NCBI RefSeq assembly: GCF_003008535.1
Contig: NZ_CP027666.1
Span: 1,849,501-1,913,500 of the forward strand
Source: Ottowia oryzae
GTDB lineage: Bacteria > Pseudomonadota > Gammaproteobacteria > Burkholderiales > Burkholderiaceae_C
Length of the DNA stretch: 64,000 nucleotides
Direction: 5' to 3'
Positions 8,251 to 18,108 of this stretch are shown here, piece after piece. The translations under genes and the position numbers were made by a program. The notes beneath the pieces were generated by a model. It saw only the letters and a program-made list of their open reading frames with translations. It was not told the origin of the DNA and made no database searches. Every line of letters begins with the position of its first letter. Positions within the stretch are counted from its first letter, which is position 1.

Positions 8251-8284
8251 GCTATCGGTTAGATAGCTAAAGCCGCGTTTTCGA
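8251..8284 (+). repeat. Dispersed repeat, copy C (head hairpin only)
   Basis: GCTATCGGTTAGATAGCT forms the head hairpin of the family, followed by AAAGCCGCGTTTT. It abuts the stop codon of the minus-strand serine hydrolase gene and separates it from the convergent rraA. Confidence 0.5.
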
Positions 8285-9634
8285 TCAGCGCGGCAGCTTC
8301 ATCAAATGTTCGGCCATGGCGCTGAAGGCCGGCAGCGATGTCGGGTCGATGCGTGAGTTGGCCGCGATGGGGTGCGATGCGAAGCGCGCGATCACCATCT
8401 CGGCCTTCGGGTCGACGTAGATCAGCTGGCCGTGGATGCCGCGCGCCGCGTATGCGCCGTGGGCGTTGTTCGTCACCCACCACATGTTGCGGTAGCTCCA
8501 GCCCGGCAGCGTGGGGTACGCGGCGGCGGGGAAGGCCGCCTTGTCACCGCCCGAGCGGATGTCGGCCACCACGGCCGCCGGAATGATCTGCTGGCCGCGG
8601 TAGCGCCCGTCGTTGCGCATCAGTTCGCCAAAGCGGGCCAGGTCGCGCAGGCCCGCGTTCAGCCCGCCGCCTGCGAATTCGTTGCCGACCGTGTCCACGG
8701 TGAAGTAGGCGTCTTGCTCCATGCCAAGTTTTTTCCAGATGCGCTCTGAGAGCAGGTCGCCGATGGATTGGCCCGTGGCGCGCCGGATCACCCAGCCCAG
8801 CGCGTCGGTGTTGATGGTGCGGTAGGCGAACTGGCCGCCGTGTTCGCCGTCCTTGCGCACGGTTTGCAGGTATTCGTAGAAGGTCTGCGGGCCTTGGTAG
8901 CCGGGCGGGCGCGGCATCACGTTGCCGGCGCGCGTGTGGGCCCAGATCTCGGCGTTCGGGTCGGCGTAGTTCTCGCTGTATTGCAGGCCGGTGCGCATGT
9001 CCAGCAGCTGGCGCACGGTGGCGTCGCCAAACGCGCTGTCTTTCAGCTCGGGCACGTACTGCGACACGCGGGCGTTTTCATCCAGCTTACCTTCGGCCAC
9101 CAGCGTGGCGCCCAGCAGGCCAAAGAAGGATTTGGTGACCGACATGGCAATGTGCTGGCCCTCGGGCTGCAGCGCGCCCGCGTAGCGCTCGTACACGATC
9201 TTGCCGCGGTGCAGCACCACGATGCCGTCGGTGTAGTTGGCGTCGAACGACTGGCGCCAGGTCATGGGCGCGGTGCCGCCCAGGGGTGTGAAGGTGATGG
9301 CGTCCAGCTCGGGGCGCTCAGCGCGCGGCAGCGGGTCGGGCGCGCCCACGCCGCGCGACACCCCGGTGGTGGGCACCAGCTGGCGAAAGTGCGAAAAAGA
9401 CCAGCGCAGCTGCGGAAAGCGGTAGCCAGAGCCATCGGCAAAGCGAATCACCCGGTCTGCCGGCGGCGGCGAGCCCACCATCCAGCCCAGCTTGACGGGG
9501 TCGGTTTGATCGGCGGTAGGCAGCGCGGGGCTGGGCGGCTGCTGTGCGAACGCGGTGGCGCCCAGGCAGGTGGCGGCGATCGCCGCGGCCGTGGCAGCAA
9601 GGCGCCAGCGGCGGCGGGTGATGGGCTGGGTCAT
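8285..9634 (-). CDS. Serine hydrolase, beta-lactamase/NylB-like fold, secreted
   Basis: This 449-residue protein has an N-terminal signal peptide (RRRWRLAATAAAIAATCLG, ending near AFAQQ) and a class C beta-lactamase-type domain. The nucleophile motif is SVTK (in MSVTKSFFGLLGATLV) and the second conserved region is FAYRTINTDALGW, as in 6-aminohexanoate-dimer hydrolases (NylB) and related esterases. It should act in the periplasm or outside the cell on ester or amide substrates; a true beta-lactamase activity is not implied. The start at 9634 is preceded by a good GAGGAG site. The gene is monocistronic as far as the sequence shows; 250 bp upstream hold no recognisable gene. Confidence 0.88.
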   Translation of the reverse strand: MTQPITRRRWRLAATAAAIAATCLGATAFAQQPPSPALPTADQTDPVKLGWMVGSPPPADRVIRFADGSGYRFPQLRWSFSHFRQLVPTTGVSRGVGAPDPLPRAERPELDAITFTPLGGTAPMTWRQSFDANYTDGIVVLHRGKIVYERYAGALQPEGQHIAMSVTKSFFGLLGATLVAEGKLDENARVSQYVPELKDSAFGDATVRQLLDMRTGLQYSENYADPNAEIWAHTRAGNVMPRPPGYQGPQTFYEYLQTVRKDGEHGGQFAYRTINTDALGWVIRRATGQSIGDLLSERIWKKLGMEQDAYFTVDTVGNEFAGGGLNAGLRDLARFGELMRNDGRYRGQQIIPAAVVADIRSGGDKAAFPAAAYPTLPGWSYRNMWWVTNNAHGAYAARGIHGQLIYVDPKAEMVIARFASHPIAANSRIDPTSLPAFSAMAEHLMKLPR

Positions 9635-9884
9635 GGCTGTCTCCTCATTGTTTTGTGGGACGGCCATCGTAAGCCGCGTGCAGCCGGGCAGGGTTGCCGC
9701 GCAGTCACCTGTGCGAATCAATGCCTTCGCTTGGCGGGGCATGCGGCGTAAGGCATCCAGGGTGGCAAGCCAAGGCGACCGCGCCCGGCTGTCCGCGCCG
9801 AGCCCATGCGGCGCTAACGCGGTGCAAATGCACCCTGCCGCCGTCTCAGTGGCGGCCGTCAGCGAGGCCGGGCGGGCAGGGCCG

Positions 9885-10898
9885 TCACCGCTGATCGCCA
9901 GGGCGGGGCGGCGTTGCGGCCACGTTGGCAGACGGTTGGCCGCGCGAAGGCAGCGTGGCCAGCAGCACGCCCACCAGCGCCACGCCAAACGCCGCCAGTT
10001 GCGCGCCCGCCAGCCGTTCGCCCAGAACCAGCACGCCCACCGTGGCTGCGCTGATGGGCAGCATCACGGTGAACACGCCAGCCTGCGCCGCCGGCACGCT
10101 TTTCAGCCCCGTCATCCACAGCCACACCGTCCACATGCAGGCCGCCAGCGCGTAGAACACCAGCAGCACCCAGGTGCCGGGCTGCACGGCCGAAAAGTCA
10201 AAGCGCCACGCCAGCCACAGCCCGAACGGCGTGGCCAGTGCAAAGCCCCACAAGTTGATCAGCGAGGTGATCCGCTTTGGCCCCAGCGTGGCGGTGAGCT
10301 TTTTGCCGATGACGGCGTAGCTCGCTTCGCACAGCACCGCGCCCATCAGCAACAGGTTGCCCAGCCAGACCAGGTTGGGGGTGTTTTGAGGCGCCAGCGC
10401 TGGTGCACCGTTCGCTGGTAGCTCTGAATTTGATAGTGAAAGCAAGCCAATGCCCAGCACCGCGCACACCACGCCCGCCCAGACACGCGGGGCGACCCGC
10501 TCGCGCAGGAACAGCCACGACAGCACCGCCACCGCTGCCGGAATGGCCGCCATGATCACGCCCGCCGAGACGGCGGTGGTCAGCTTCACGCCACTGATCA
10601 TGCACAGCGTAAAGAGAAAGTTGCCCAGGAAAGATTCGAGAAACAGCAGGCCGCGCGTTTGCCGCGTCAAGGGGGCTTCCGTGGCTGGCTTCTTCAGCCA
10701 GGTGATCATTGCCACGGCGCCAATGCCAAAGCGCAACCACGCCAGCAGCAGCACGGGAAACGCGGCCGCCAGCGGTTTGGACAGCGCCACGTAAGAGCCC
10801 ACCAGACACATCGACAAGGCAAGGCACCCGTAGGCCAGCGGCCTGGGAAGGGCGGTGGGGGCAGCGGTGGGCAAGGTGGCGGCGCCAGTAACTGGCAT
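9885..10898 (-). CDS. EamA/DMT family permease
   Basis: This 337-residue protein has ten hydrophobic segments in two EamA repeats (about 25-155 and 176-315), including GVIMAAIPAAVAVLSWLFLRERV and the second-repeat equivalent GVFTVMLPISAATVGVLVLGERL. It is predicted to be an inner-membrane drug/metabolite exporter; the substrate is unknown. Residues about 152-171, the loop between the repeats, are encoded by a copy of the dispersed repeat, so the loop has been extended in frame. The start is ATG 10898; TTG at 10901 is also possible. It diverges from the glutamylcyclotransferase-like gene across 23 bp. Confidence 0.88.
   Translation of the reverse strand: MPVTGAATLPTAAPTALPRPLAYGCLALSMCLVGSYVALSKPLAAAFPVLLLAWLRFGIGAVAMITWLKKPATEAPLTRQTRGLLFLESFLGNFLFTLCMISGVKLTTAVSAGVIMAAIPAAVAVLSWLFLRERVAPRVWAGVVCAVLGIGLLSLSNSELPANGAPALAPQNTPNLVWLGNLLLMGAVLCEASYAVIGKKLTATLGPKRITSLINLWGFALATPFGLWLAWRFDFSAVQPGTWVLLVFYALAACMWTVWLWMTGLKSVPAAQAGVFTVMLPISAATVGVLVLGERLAGAQLAAFGVALVGVLLATLPSRGQPSANVAATPPRPGDQR
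10385..10448 (-). repeat. Dispersed repeat, copy D, inside the EamA coding sequence
   Basis: Read on the minus strand, CACTATCAAATTCAGAGCTA, then CCAGCG and ACCAGCGCTGGCGCCTCAAAA, align with copies A and B. The element is in frame and encodes residues about 152-171 of the permease. Confidence 0.6.
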
Positions 10899-10921
10899 CA
10901 ATCTTGATTAGGCTTGGCATC

Positions 10922-11380
10922 ATGCACCAGGACAGCCCCACCCGCGCCGCGTCGCGCCATGTGTTCGTCTACGGCACTTTGCGGCGCGGGCAGGCCAACG
11001 ACATCATGGCGCTGCAGCCTGCGCCTGCCTGGGTGGGGCGCGCCAGCGTGCACGGCACGCTGTACGACCTGGGCCGCTACCCCGGCGTTGTGCTGGGCGG
11101 CACCGCCCTGGTGCGCGGCGAGGTGTACGAGATTGCGCCCGCGCTGGAAGAAAAGCTGGATGAGATCGAGATGATCTACCCCCAGCAGCGCGACGAATAC
11201 TTCAAGCGCGAGCTGTCGGTGGCGGTGGCGCTGGACAACGGCCTGGTGCGCTGGCTGAACTGCCTTTGCTACGTCTACAACCCCGCTTACCTTGGCAGCG
11301 CGCCGGTGATTGCCAGCGGCGACTGGGTGGAGGCGGAGCGCCTGCGCAGCCCGAATTCGCCGCGAAATGATCGACCATAA
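10922..11380 (+). CDS. Gamma-glutamylcyclotransferase (AIG2-like) family protein
   Basis: This 152-residue protein starts with RHVFVYGTLRRGQAND, the YGxLxxG substrate-binding loop of the GGCT fold. It continues with GTLYDLGRYPGVVLGG and VRGEVYEI, where the acidic residue after VRG is the expected position of the catalytic Glu. Members cyclise gamma-glutamyl groups or are uncharacterised AIG2-like proteins; the exact substrate is unknown. The start is ATG 10922, since the upstream frame adds only six residues. It lies head to head with the EamA gene and is followed by 239 bp of AT-rich promoter DNA for isocitrate lyase. Confidence 0.85.
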   Translation: MHQDSPTRAASRHVFVYGTLRRGQANDIMALQPAPAWVGRASVHGTLYDLGRYPGVVLGGTALVRGEVYEIAPALEEKLDEIEMIYPQQRDEYFKRELSVAVALDNGLVRWLNCLCYVYNPAYLGSAPVIASGDWVEAERLRSPNSPRNDRP

Positions 11381-11436
11381 TGTGAAATAGAACAATGTTG
11401 CATTGCCGCAAAATTTCTCAATACGAAAGATAGATT

Positions 11437-11534
11437 TTTGCAATGTGGAATTCGATTTGCAAGCTGTTGAATTTCAACGGTTAAATTTTTGTCTTGTATA
11501 AGACATAAGAATGGAATTGAGTCTTATAGAAGAG
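11437..11534 (+). promoter_or_regulatory. Regulatory region of aceA: two AAGAC dyads and TTTGCAA repeats
   Basis: The 239-bp AT-rich gap before aceA holds two near-palindromes, GTCTTGTATAAGAC (11491-11504) and GTCTTATAGAAGAG (11521-11534), 30 bp apart. It also has two direct TTTGCAA motifs (11437-11443 and 11456-11462), 19 bp apart. These look like sites for one or two regulators of the glyoxylate shunt. The TTTGCAA half-sites resemble those of RamB/ScfR-type short-chain fatty acid regulators; that link is from memory. Confidence 0.5.
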
Positions 11535-11619
11535 TTATGATTCTGGTCAACGGGCAGCTTGCACAGTGCAGCGGCGCCGTCAGAAAACACCGTTTCAACT
11601 CACCACCTCGGAGCGTTTC

Positions 11620-12948
<1,329 letters not shown>

Positions 12949-13007
12949 GCTGTACCGGTGTGCCGACTTGGGTGCGAAGCGCCCGGGTTGGAACGCTGAC
13001 AGTTGAA

Positions 13008-13033
13008 AAGGCCGCCTTCGGGCGGCCTTTTTT
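13008..13033 (+). terminator. Terminator of aceA
   Basis: AAGGCCGCC-TTCG-GGCGGCCTT is a perfect 9-bp stem with an UUCG-type tetraloop and a T run to 13033. Confidence 0.93.
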
Positions 13034-13231
13034 GTGGACGCAGCGCCATGGCGTAGCTAGGTTGAGCGCGCAGGTGTGGGGGACGGCGCTGCTGGCATGC
13101 GGCATTGCTTGGCGGCTGTTAAAATGCATGGATCAGCGACGGCTCTGATAAGTCATGCGGCAATCGCGTCGCACTTGCGAGCAGTCGAACTTCCCTATCC
13201 ACCCCACAAGAGCGAGAAAGGCACCCCGGTT

Positions 13232-13270
13232 ATGACACCGCGAACTACCCCGGCCAGGAGCTTCATTTAA
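13232..13270 (+). CDS. Putative thrS leader peptide (MTPRTTPARSFI)
   Basis: This 12-codon reading frame has Thr at positions 2, 5 and 6 and sits between the start of the leader and a terminator hairpin that precedes thrS. GAGAAAGG lies about 10 bases upstream of its ATG. Thr-rich codons in a short frame before a threonyl-tRNA synthetase gene are the hallmark of ribosome-mediated attenuation. It was found by reading the leader, and its translation is inferred. Confidence 0.5.
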   Translation: MTPRTTPARSFI

Positions 13271-13356
13271 GCCACGCTTTGCGGTGTTTGCCGGTGCCCA
13301 GCTTGCGCAGGGTGCTATTAAAAGTGAACCGAGCGCGGCCCCTGCCGCGCTTTTTT
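13271..13356 (+). promoter_or_regulatory. Candidate transcription attenuator of thrS
   Basis: A terminator hairpin AGCGCGGC-CCCT-GCCGCGCT (13332-13351) with six T (13351-13356) stands 56 bp before thrS. Its left arm can instead pair with GCCACGCTT at 13271-13279 (eight of nine pairs, counting one G-U), directly after the leader peptide stop. A ribosome resting at that stop would mask 13271-13279 and permit termination; one stalled at the Thr codons would leave it free to antiterminate. The pairing is seen; the regulation is inferred. Confidence 0.55.
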
Positions 13357-13411
13357 ATTGCTCTGCTGCGTAGCGCGGCGCCCTTACAAAACGATTTCAA
13401 GAAGGATTCCC

Positions 13412-15319
<1,908 letters not shown>

Positions 15320-15367
15320 TTTTTACACCGAAAAATGGCTCTGGCGCACGCCCGTTGTGCGGCAAAC

Positions 15368-15384
15368 GCTATTTTAATAATAGC
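15368..15384 (+). repeat. Head hairpin of dispersed repeat (copy E) before infC
   Basis: GCTATT-TTAAT-AATAGC is a perfect 6-bp stem between thrS and infC, ending 11 bases before the GAGGA ribosome-binding site. It matches the head hairpin of the core repeat family; the tail is missing. It might modulate infC initiation. Confidence 0.45.
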
Positions 15385-15408
15385 ATTTTGATTTGAGGAA
15401 TCCCTACC

Positions 15409-16020
15409 ATCGCTACCAATTTCCGTGACCGCCGCCATCGTGAGGAACGCGCGCACCGTCTGAATCGAGAAATCATGGCCCCCGAGGTCCGTCTGAACGG
15501 GCCTGAGAACGAGCCGCTGGGCGTCGTGCCCATCCAGGAGGCCCTGCGCCTTGCTGGCGAGTACGACGTGGATCTGGTGGAAGTTGTGGCCACTGCCAAT
15601 CCGCCGGTCTGCCGGTTGATGGACTATGGCAAGTTCAAATACCTCGAGCAGAAGAAAGCCGCTGAAGCGAAGGCCAAGCAAACGGTCATCGAGATCAAGG
15701 AAGTCAAGTTCCGCCCAGGTACCGATGACGGCGACTTCAACATCAAGATGCGCAACATCCGCCGCTTTTTGGCGGATGGCGACAAAGTCAAGGTGACCTT
15801 GCGCTTCCGCGGGCGCGAGATCACCCACCAGGAACTCGGCTTGGCTCTGCTGAACCGCATTCGTGACGAGTTGAGCGACATCGTGCAAGTGGAGCAGTTC
15901 CCCAAGCTCGAAGGCCGCCAGATGATCATGATGCTGGCGCCTGCGCGCAAAAAGCCCGGTGGCGCCAAGCCCGCTGCCGCGCCTGCGGACGCAGCGCCCG
16001 CTGCGCAAGCGGAAAGCTGA
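15409..16020 (+). CDS. infC: Translation initiation factor IF-3 (ATC start codon)
   Basis: IF-3 (203 residues from the chosen start) binds the 30S subunit and proofreads the start codon. The sequence has the N-domain (NREIMAPEVRLNGPENEPLG), CRLMDYGKFKYLEQKK, and the C-domain (IKEVKFRPGTDDGDFNIKMRNI then RFRGREITHQELG), plus an Ala/Pro-rich tail. The first ATG in frame (15475) would delete part of the conserved N-domain. The correct frame opens at ATC 15409, nine bases after GAGGA at 15395-15399. infC is known for rare AUU-type starts that let IF-3 repress its own synthesis, so ATC is credible. It is followed by rpmI and rplT. Confidence 0.95.
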   Translation: MATNFRDRRHREERAHRLNREIMAPEVRLNGPENEPLGVVPIQEALRLAGEYDVDLVEVVATANPPVCRLMDYGKFKYLEQKKAAEAKAKQTVIEIKEVKFRPGTDDGDFNIKMRNIRRFLADGDKVKVTLRFRGREITHQELGLALLNRIRDELSDIVQVEQFPKLEGRQMIMMLAPARKKPGGAKPAAAPADAAPAAQAES

Positions 16021-16048
16021 AGCGCGCTTCGCACAGGTAAGTGTATTT

Positions 16049-16072
16049 GCCCTGCAGGCTGGCCTGCTGGGC
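16049..16072 (+). other. Hairpin in the infC-rpmI gap
   Basis: GCCC-T-GCAGG-CTGG-CCTGC-T-GGGC folds into a 9-bp stem with a central T-T mismatch in the 158-bp infC-rpmI leader. Ribosomal protein L20 represses this operon through a structured leader in other bacteria; whether this hairpin does the same here is unknown. Confidence 0.3.
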
Positions 16073-16178
16073 GAACGGGCAAGTTGAAAGGCTTGCCAAA
16101 AGAAGTGGCTCGGGGCCCTCAAGGGCGCAGCAACATGCTGTGAACGCCTCGCGAGCACAACGAAACAGGAGCATGTAA

Positions 16179-16382
16179 ATGCCCAAAATGAAGACCAAAA
16201 GCAGCGCGAAGAAACGTTTTCGCGTCCGTCCCGGTGGCACCGTCAAGCGCGGCCAAGCCTTCAAGCGTCACATTCTGACCAAGAAGACCACCAAGAACAA
16301 ACGCCACCTGCGCGGTGCGGTGAATGTGCATGAGACCAACATGGGTCACATGGCGCAGATGCTGCCCTTCGCTGGCCTTTGA
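16179..16382 (+). CDS. rpmI: 50S ribosomal protein L35
   Basis: This 67-residue, highly basic protein begins MPKMKTKSSAKKRFRV and contains KRHILTKKTTKNKRHLRG, diagnostic of L35. An AACAGGAG site precedes the ATG. It sits between infC and rplT, the conserved IF3-L35-L20 order, and is surely co-transcribed with both. Confidence 0.98.
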   Translation: MPKMKTKSSAKKRFRVRPGGTVKRGQAFKRHILTKKTTKNKRHLRGAVNVHETNMGHMAQMLPFAGL

Positions 16383-16408
16383 TCAACTGACGGACTAGGA
16401 GAACTCAT

Positions 16409-16765
16409 ATGCCTCGCGTCAAACGTGGTGTGACCGCTCGCGCTCGTCACAAGAAAATACTGGCCCTTGCCAAGGGTTTCCGCGGCCGCCGTAAGAACGT
16501 CTACCGTGTTGCCAAGCAAGCGGTGATGAAGGCGGGCCAGTACGCCTACCGTGACCGCCGCAACAAAAAGCGCGACTTCCGTCGTCTGTGGATCGCCCGT
16601 ATCAATGCCGCTACCCGTGAACTGGGCCTGACTTACAGCCAGTTCATCAACGGTATGAACAAAGCTGGCATTACGCTGGACCGCAAGGTTCTGGCCGCCA
16701 TCGCTGTGCACGACAAGGCGGCCTTCGCCAGCATCGTGTCGCAGGCCAAAGCCAAACTGGCTTGA
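16409..16765 (+). CDS. rplT: 50S ribosomal protein L20
   Basis: This 118-residue protein has the usual L20 sequence: MPRVKRGVTARARHKKIL, then KGFRGRRKNVYRVAKQAVMKAGQYAYRDRR and LWIARINAA. L20 is needed for early 50S assembly and in other bacteria represses its own operon by binding the rpmI leader. TAGGAGAA lies upstream of the ATG. A dispersed repeat separates it from pheS, but no terminator is visible, so the operon probably continues. Confidence 0.98.
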   Translation: MPRVKRGVTARARHKKILALAKGFRGRRKNVYRVAKQAVMKAGQYAYRDRRNKKRDFRRLWIARINAATRELGLTYSQFINGMNKAGITLDRKVLAAIAVHDKAAFASIVSQAKAKLA

Positions 16766-16785
16766 TGCCGCTGCCGCCGCGCATT

Positions 16786-16836
16786 GCTATTGATATAGTA
16801 GCTGCTTGCGCTGGTGGTTCCAGGGGTTGAGGCCTA
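16786..16836 (+). repeat. Dispersed two-hairpin repeat, copy F
   Basis: GCTATTGATATAGTAGCTGC is followed by TTGCGCTGGTGG and GGTTGAGGCCTATCGGG. It fills most of the 119-bp gap between rplT and pheS. Confidence 0.65.
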
Positions 16837-16884
16837 TCGGGCTTCAATCCCTTTTTCGTTTATTGAATTTCTGAATTGCTGCCG

Positions 16885-17958
16885 ATGAACGCCCCGACTG
16901 TCGCTGCCACCGATCTGGACGAGCTTGTCAGGAGCGCCGCCGAAGCCTTTGCGCGCGCCAACGCTCCCGCCGATCTGGAAAACGCCAAGGCGCGGTTCCT
17001 CGGCAAAACCGGCCGCTTGACCGAGCTGATGAAGGGCATGGCCCAACTCAGCGTGGACGAGAAGAAAACCCGCGGCGCCGCCATCAACCTGGCCAAGCAA
17101 AGCATCGAGGCGGCCCTGACCGAGCGCCGCCAGGCGCTGGCCAACGCCGAGCTGGAGCGCCAGCTGCAGGCCGAGGCGCTGGATGTGACCTTGCCAGGGC
17201 GCCAGCGCGGGCAGGGTGGCCTGCACCCCATCAGCCGGGCATGGGAGCGCATCGAGCAGATCTTCGCCAGCATGGGCTTTGACGTGGGCGACGGGCCTGA
17301 GATCGAGAACGACTGGTTCAACTTCACCGCGCTGAACAACCCGCCCAACCACCCCGCGCGTTCGATGCAGGACACCTTCTACGTCGACATGAACGACGAG
17401 CAGGGGCAGCCCTACTGCCTGCGCACGCACACCAGCCCGATGCAGATTCGCTACGCCACCGCGCACGCCAAGAAGCACGCAGCAGCGCTGGCGCGGGGCG
17501 ACATGCCGGAAGTGCGCGTCATCGTGCCGGGCCGCACCTACCGCGTAGACAACGACGCCACCCATTCGCCCATGTTCCACCAGGTCGAGGGCCTTTGGCT
17601 GGGCGAGAACGTGAGCTTCAAGGATCTGAAGGTCACCTACCTGAACTTCTGCAAGGCGTTCTTCGAGACGGACGACCTCATCTTGCGCTTTCGGCCCAGC
17701 TACTTCCCGTTCACTGAGCCCAGCGCTGAGATTGACATCCAGTTTCAGCGCGGGCCGCTCGCTGGCAAATGGCTGGAGGTGTCTGGCTCGGGCCAGGTGC
17801 ACCCGCAAGTCGTGCGCAACATGGGGCTGGACCCTGAGCGCTTCGTCGGCTTTGCGTTCGGGTCAGGGATTGATCGCCTGGCCATGCTGCGCTATGGCGT
17901 CAGCGATCTGCGCCAGTTTTTTGAAGGCGATGTGCGCTTTCTTGCCCAGTTTCGCTGA
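16885..17958 (+). CDS. pheS: Phenylalanyl-tRNA synthetase alpha subunit
   Basis: This 357-residue catalytic subunit of the (alpha-beta)2 PheRS has an N-terminal coiled coil (about 1-90) and the class II core. Motifs include HPISRAWERIEQIFASMGFD, DTFYVD, LRTHTSPMQIRY, the THSPMFHQVEGL motif 2 loop region and GSGIDRLAMLRYGVSDLRQF (motif 3). It works with PheT, encoded 150 bp downstream. The ATG at 16885 is chosen; the track-like extension through TTG adds only three residues. There is no obvious phenylalanine leader peptide in front. Confidence 0.98.
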   Translation: MNAPTVAATDLDELVRSAAEAFARANAPADLENAKARFLGKTGRLTELMKGMAQLSVDEKKTRGAAINLAKQSIEAALTERRQALANAELERQLQAEALDVTLPGRQRGQGGLHPISRAWERIEQIFASMGFDVGDGPEIENDWFNFTALNNPPNHPARSMQDTFYVDMNDEQGQPYCLRTHTSPMQIRYATAHAKKHAAALARGDMPEVRVIVPGRTYRVDNDATHSPMFHQVEGLWLGENVSFKDLKVTYLNFCKAFFETDDLILRFRPSYFPFTEPSAEIDIQFQRGPLAGKWLEVSGSGQVHPQVVRNMGLDPERFVGFAFGSGIDRLAMLRYGVSDLRQFFEGDVRFLAQFR

Positions 17959-18108
17959 CGGCACATCAGTGAATGGTCTGGCTCCCGCCCACGTCCCCCA
18001 AATGAGAAACGCGTTGCGCTGAATTGGGCCGGCGAAGCAAGGTTGGCTTCGCAGCAACCGGTTCCGCCGCAAGCGCTGGCTGCGTCTGAGTGAATTGAGT
18101 GATCGACT

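Noticed and set aside
13105..13125. TTGCTT and TAAAAT as the thrS promoter
   Set aside because: Only 9 bp separate the boxes; no convincing promoter was found by eye in this leader.
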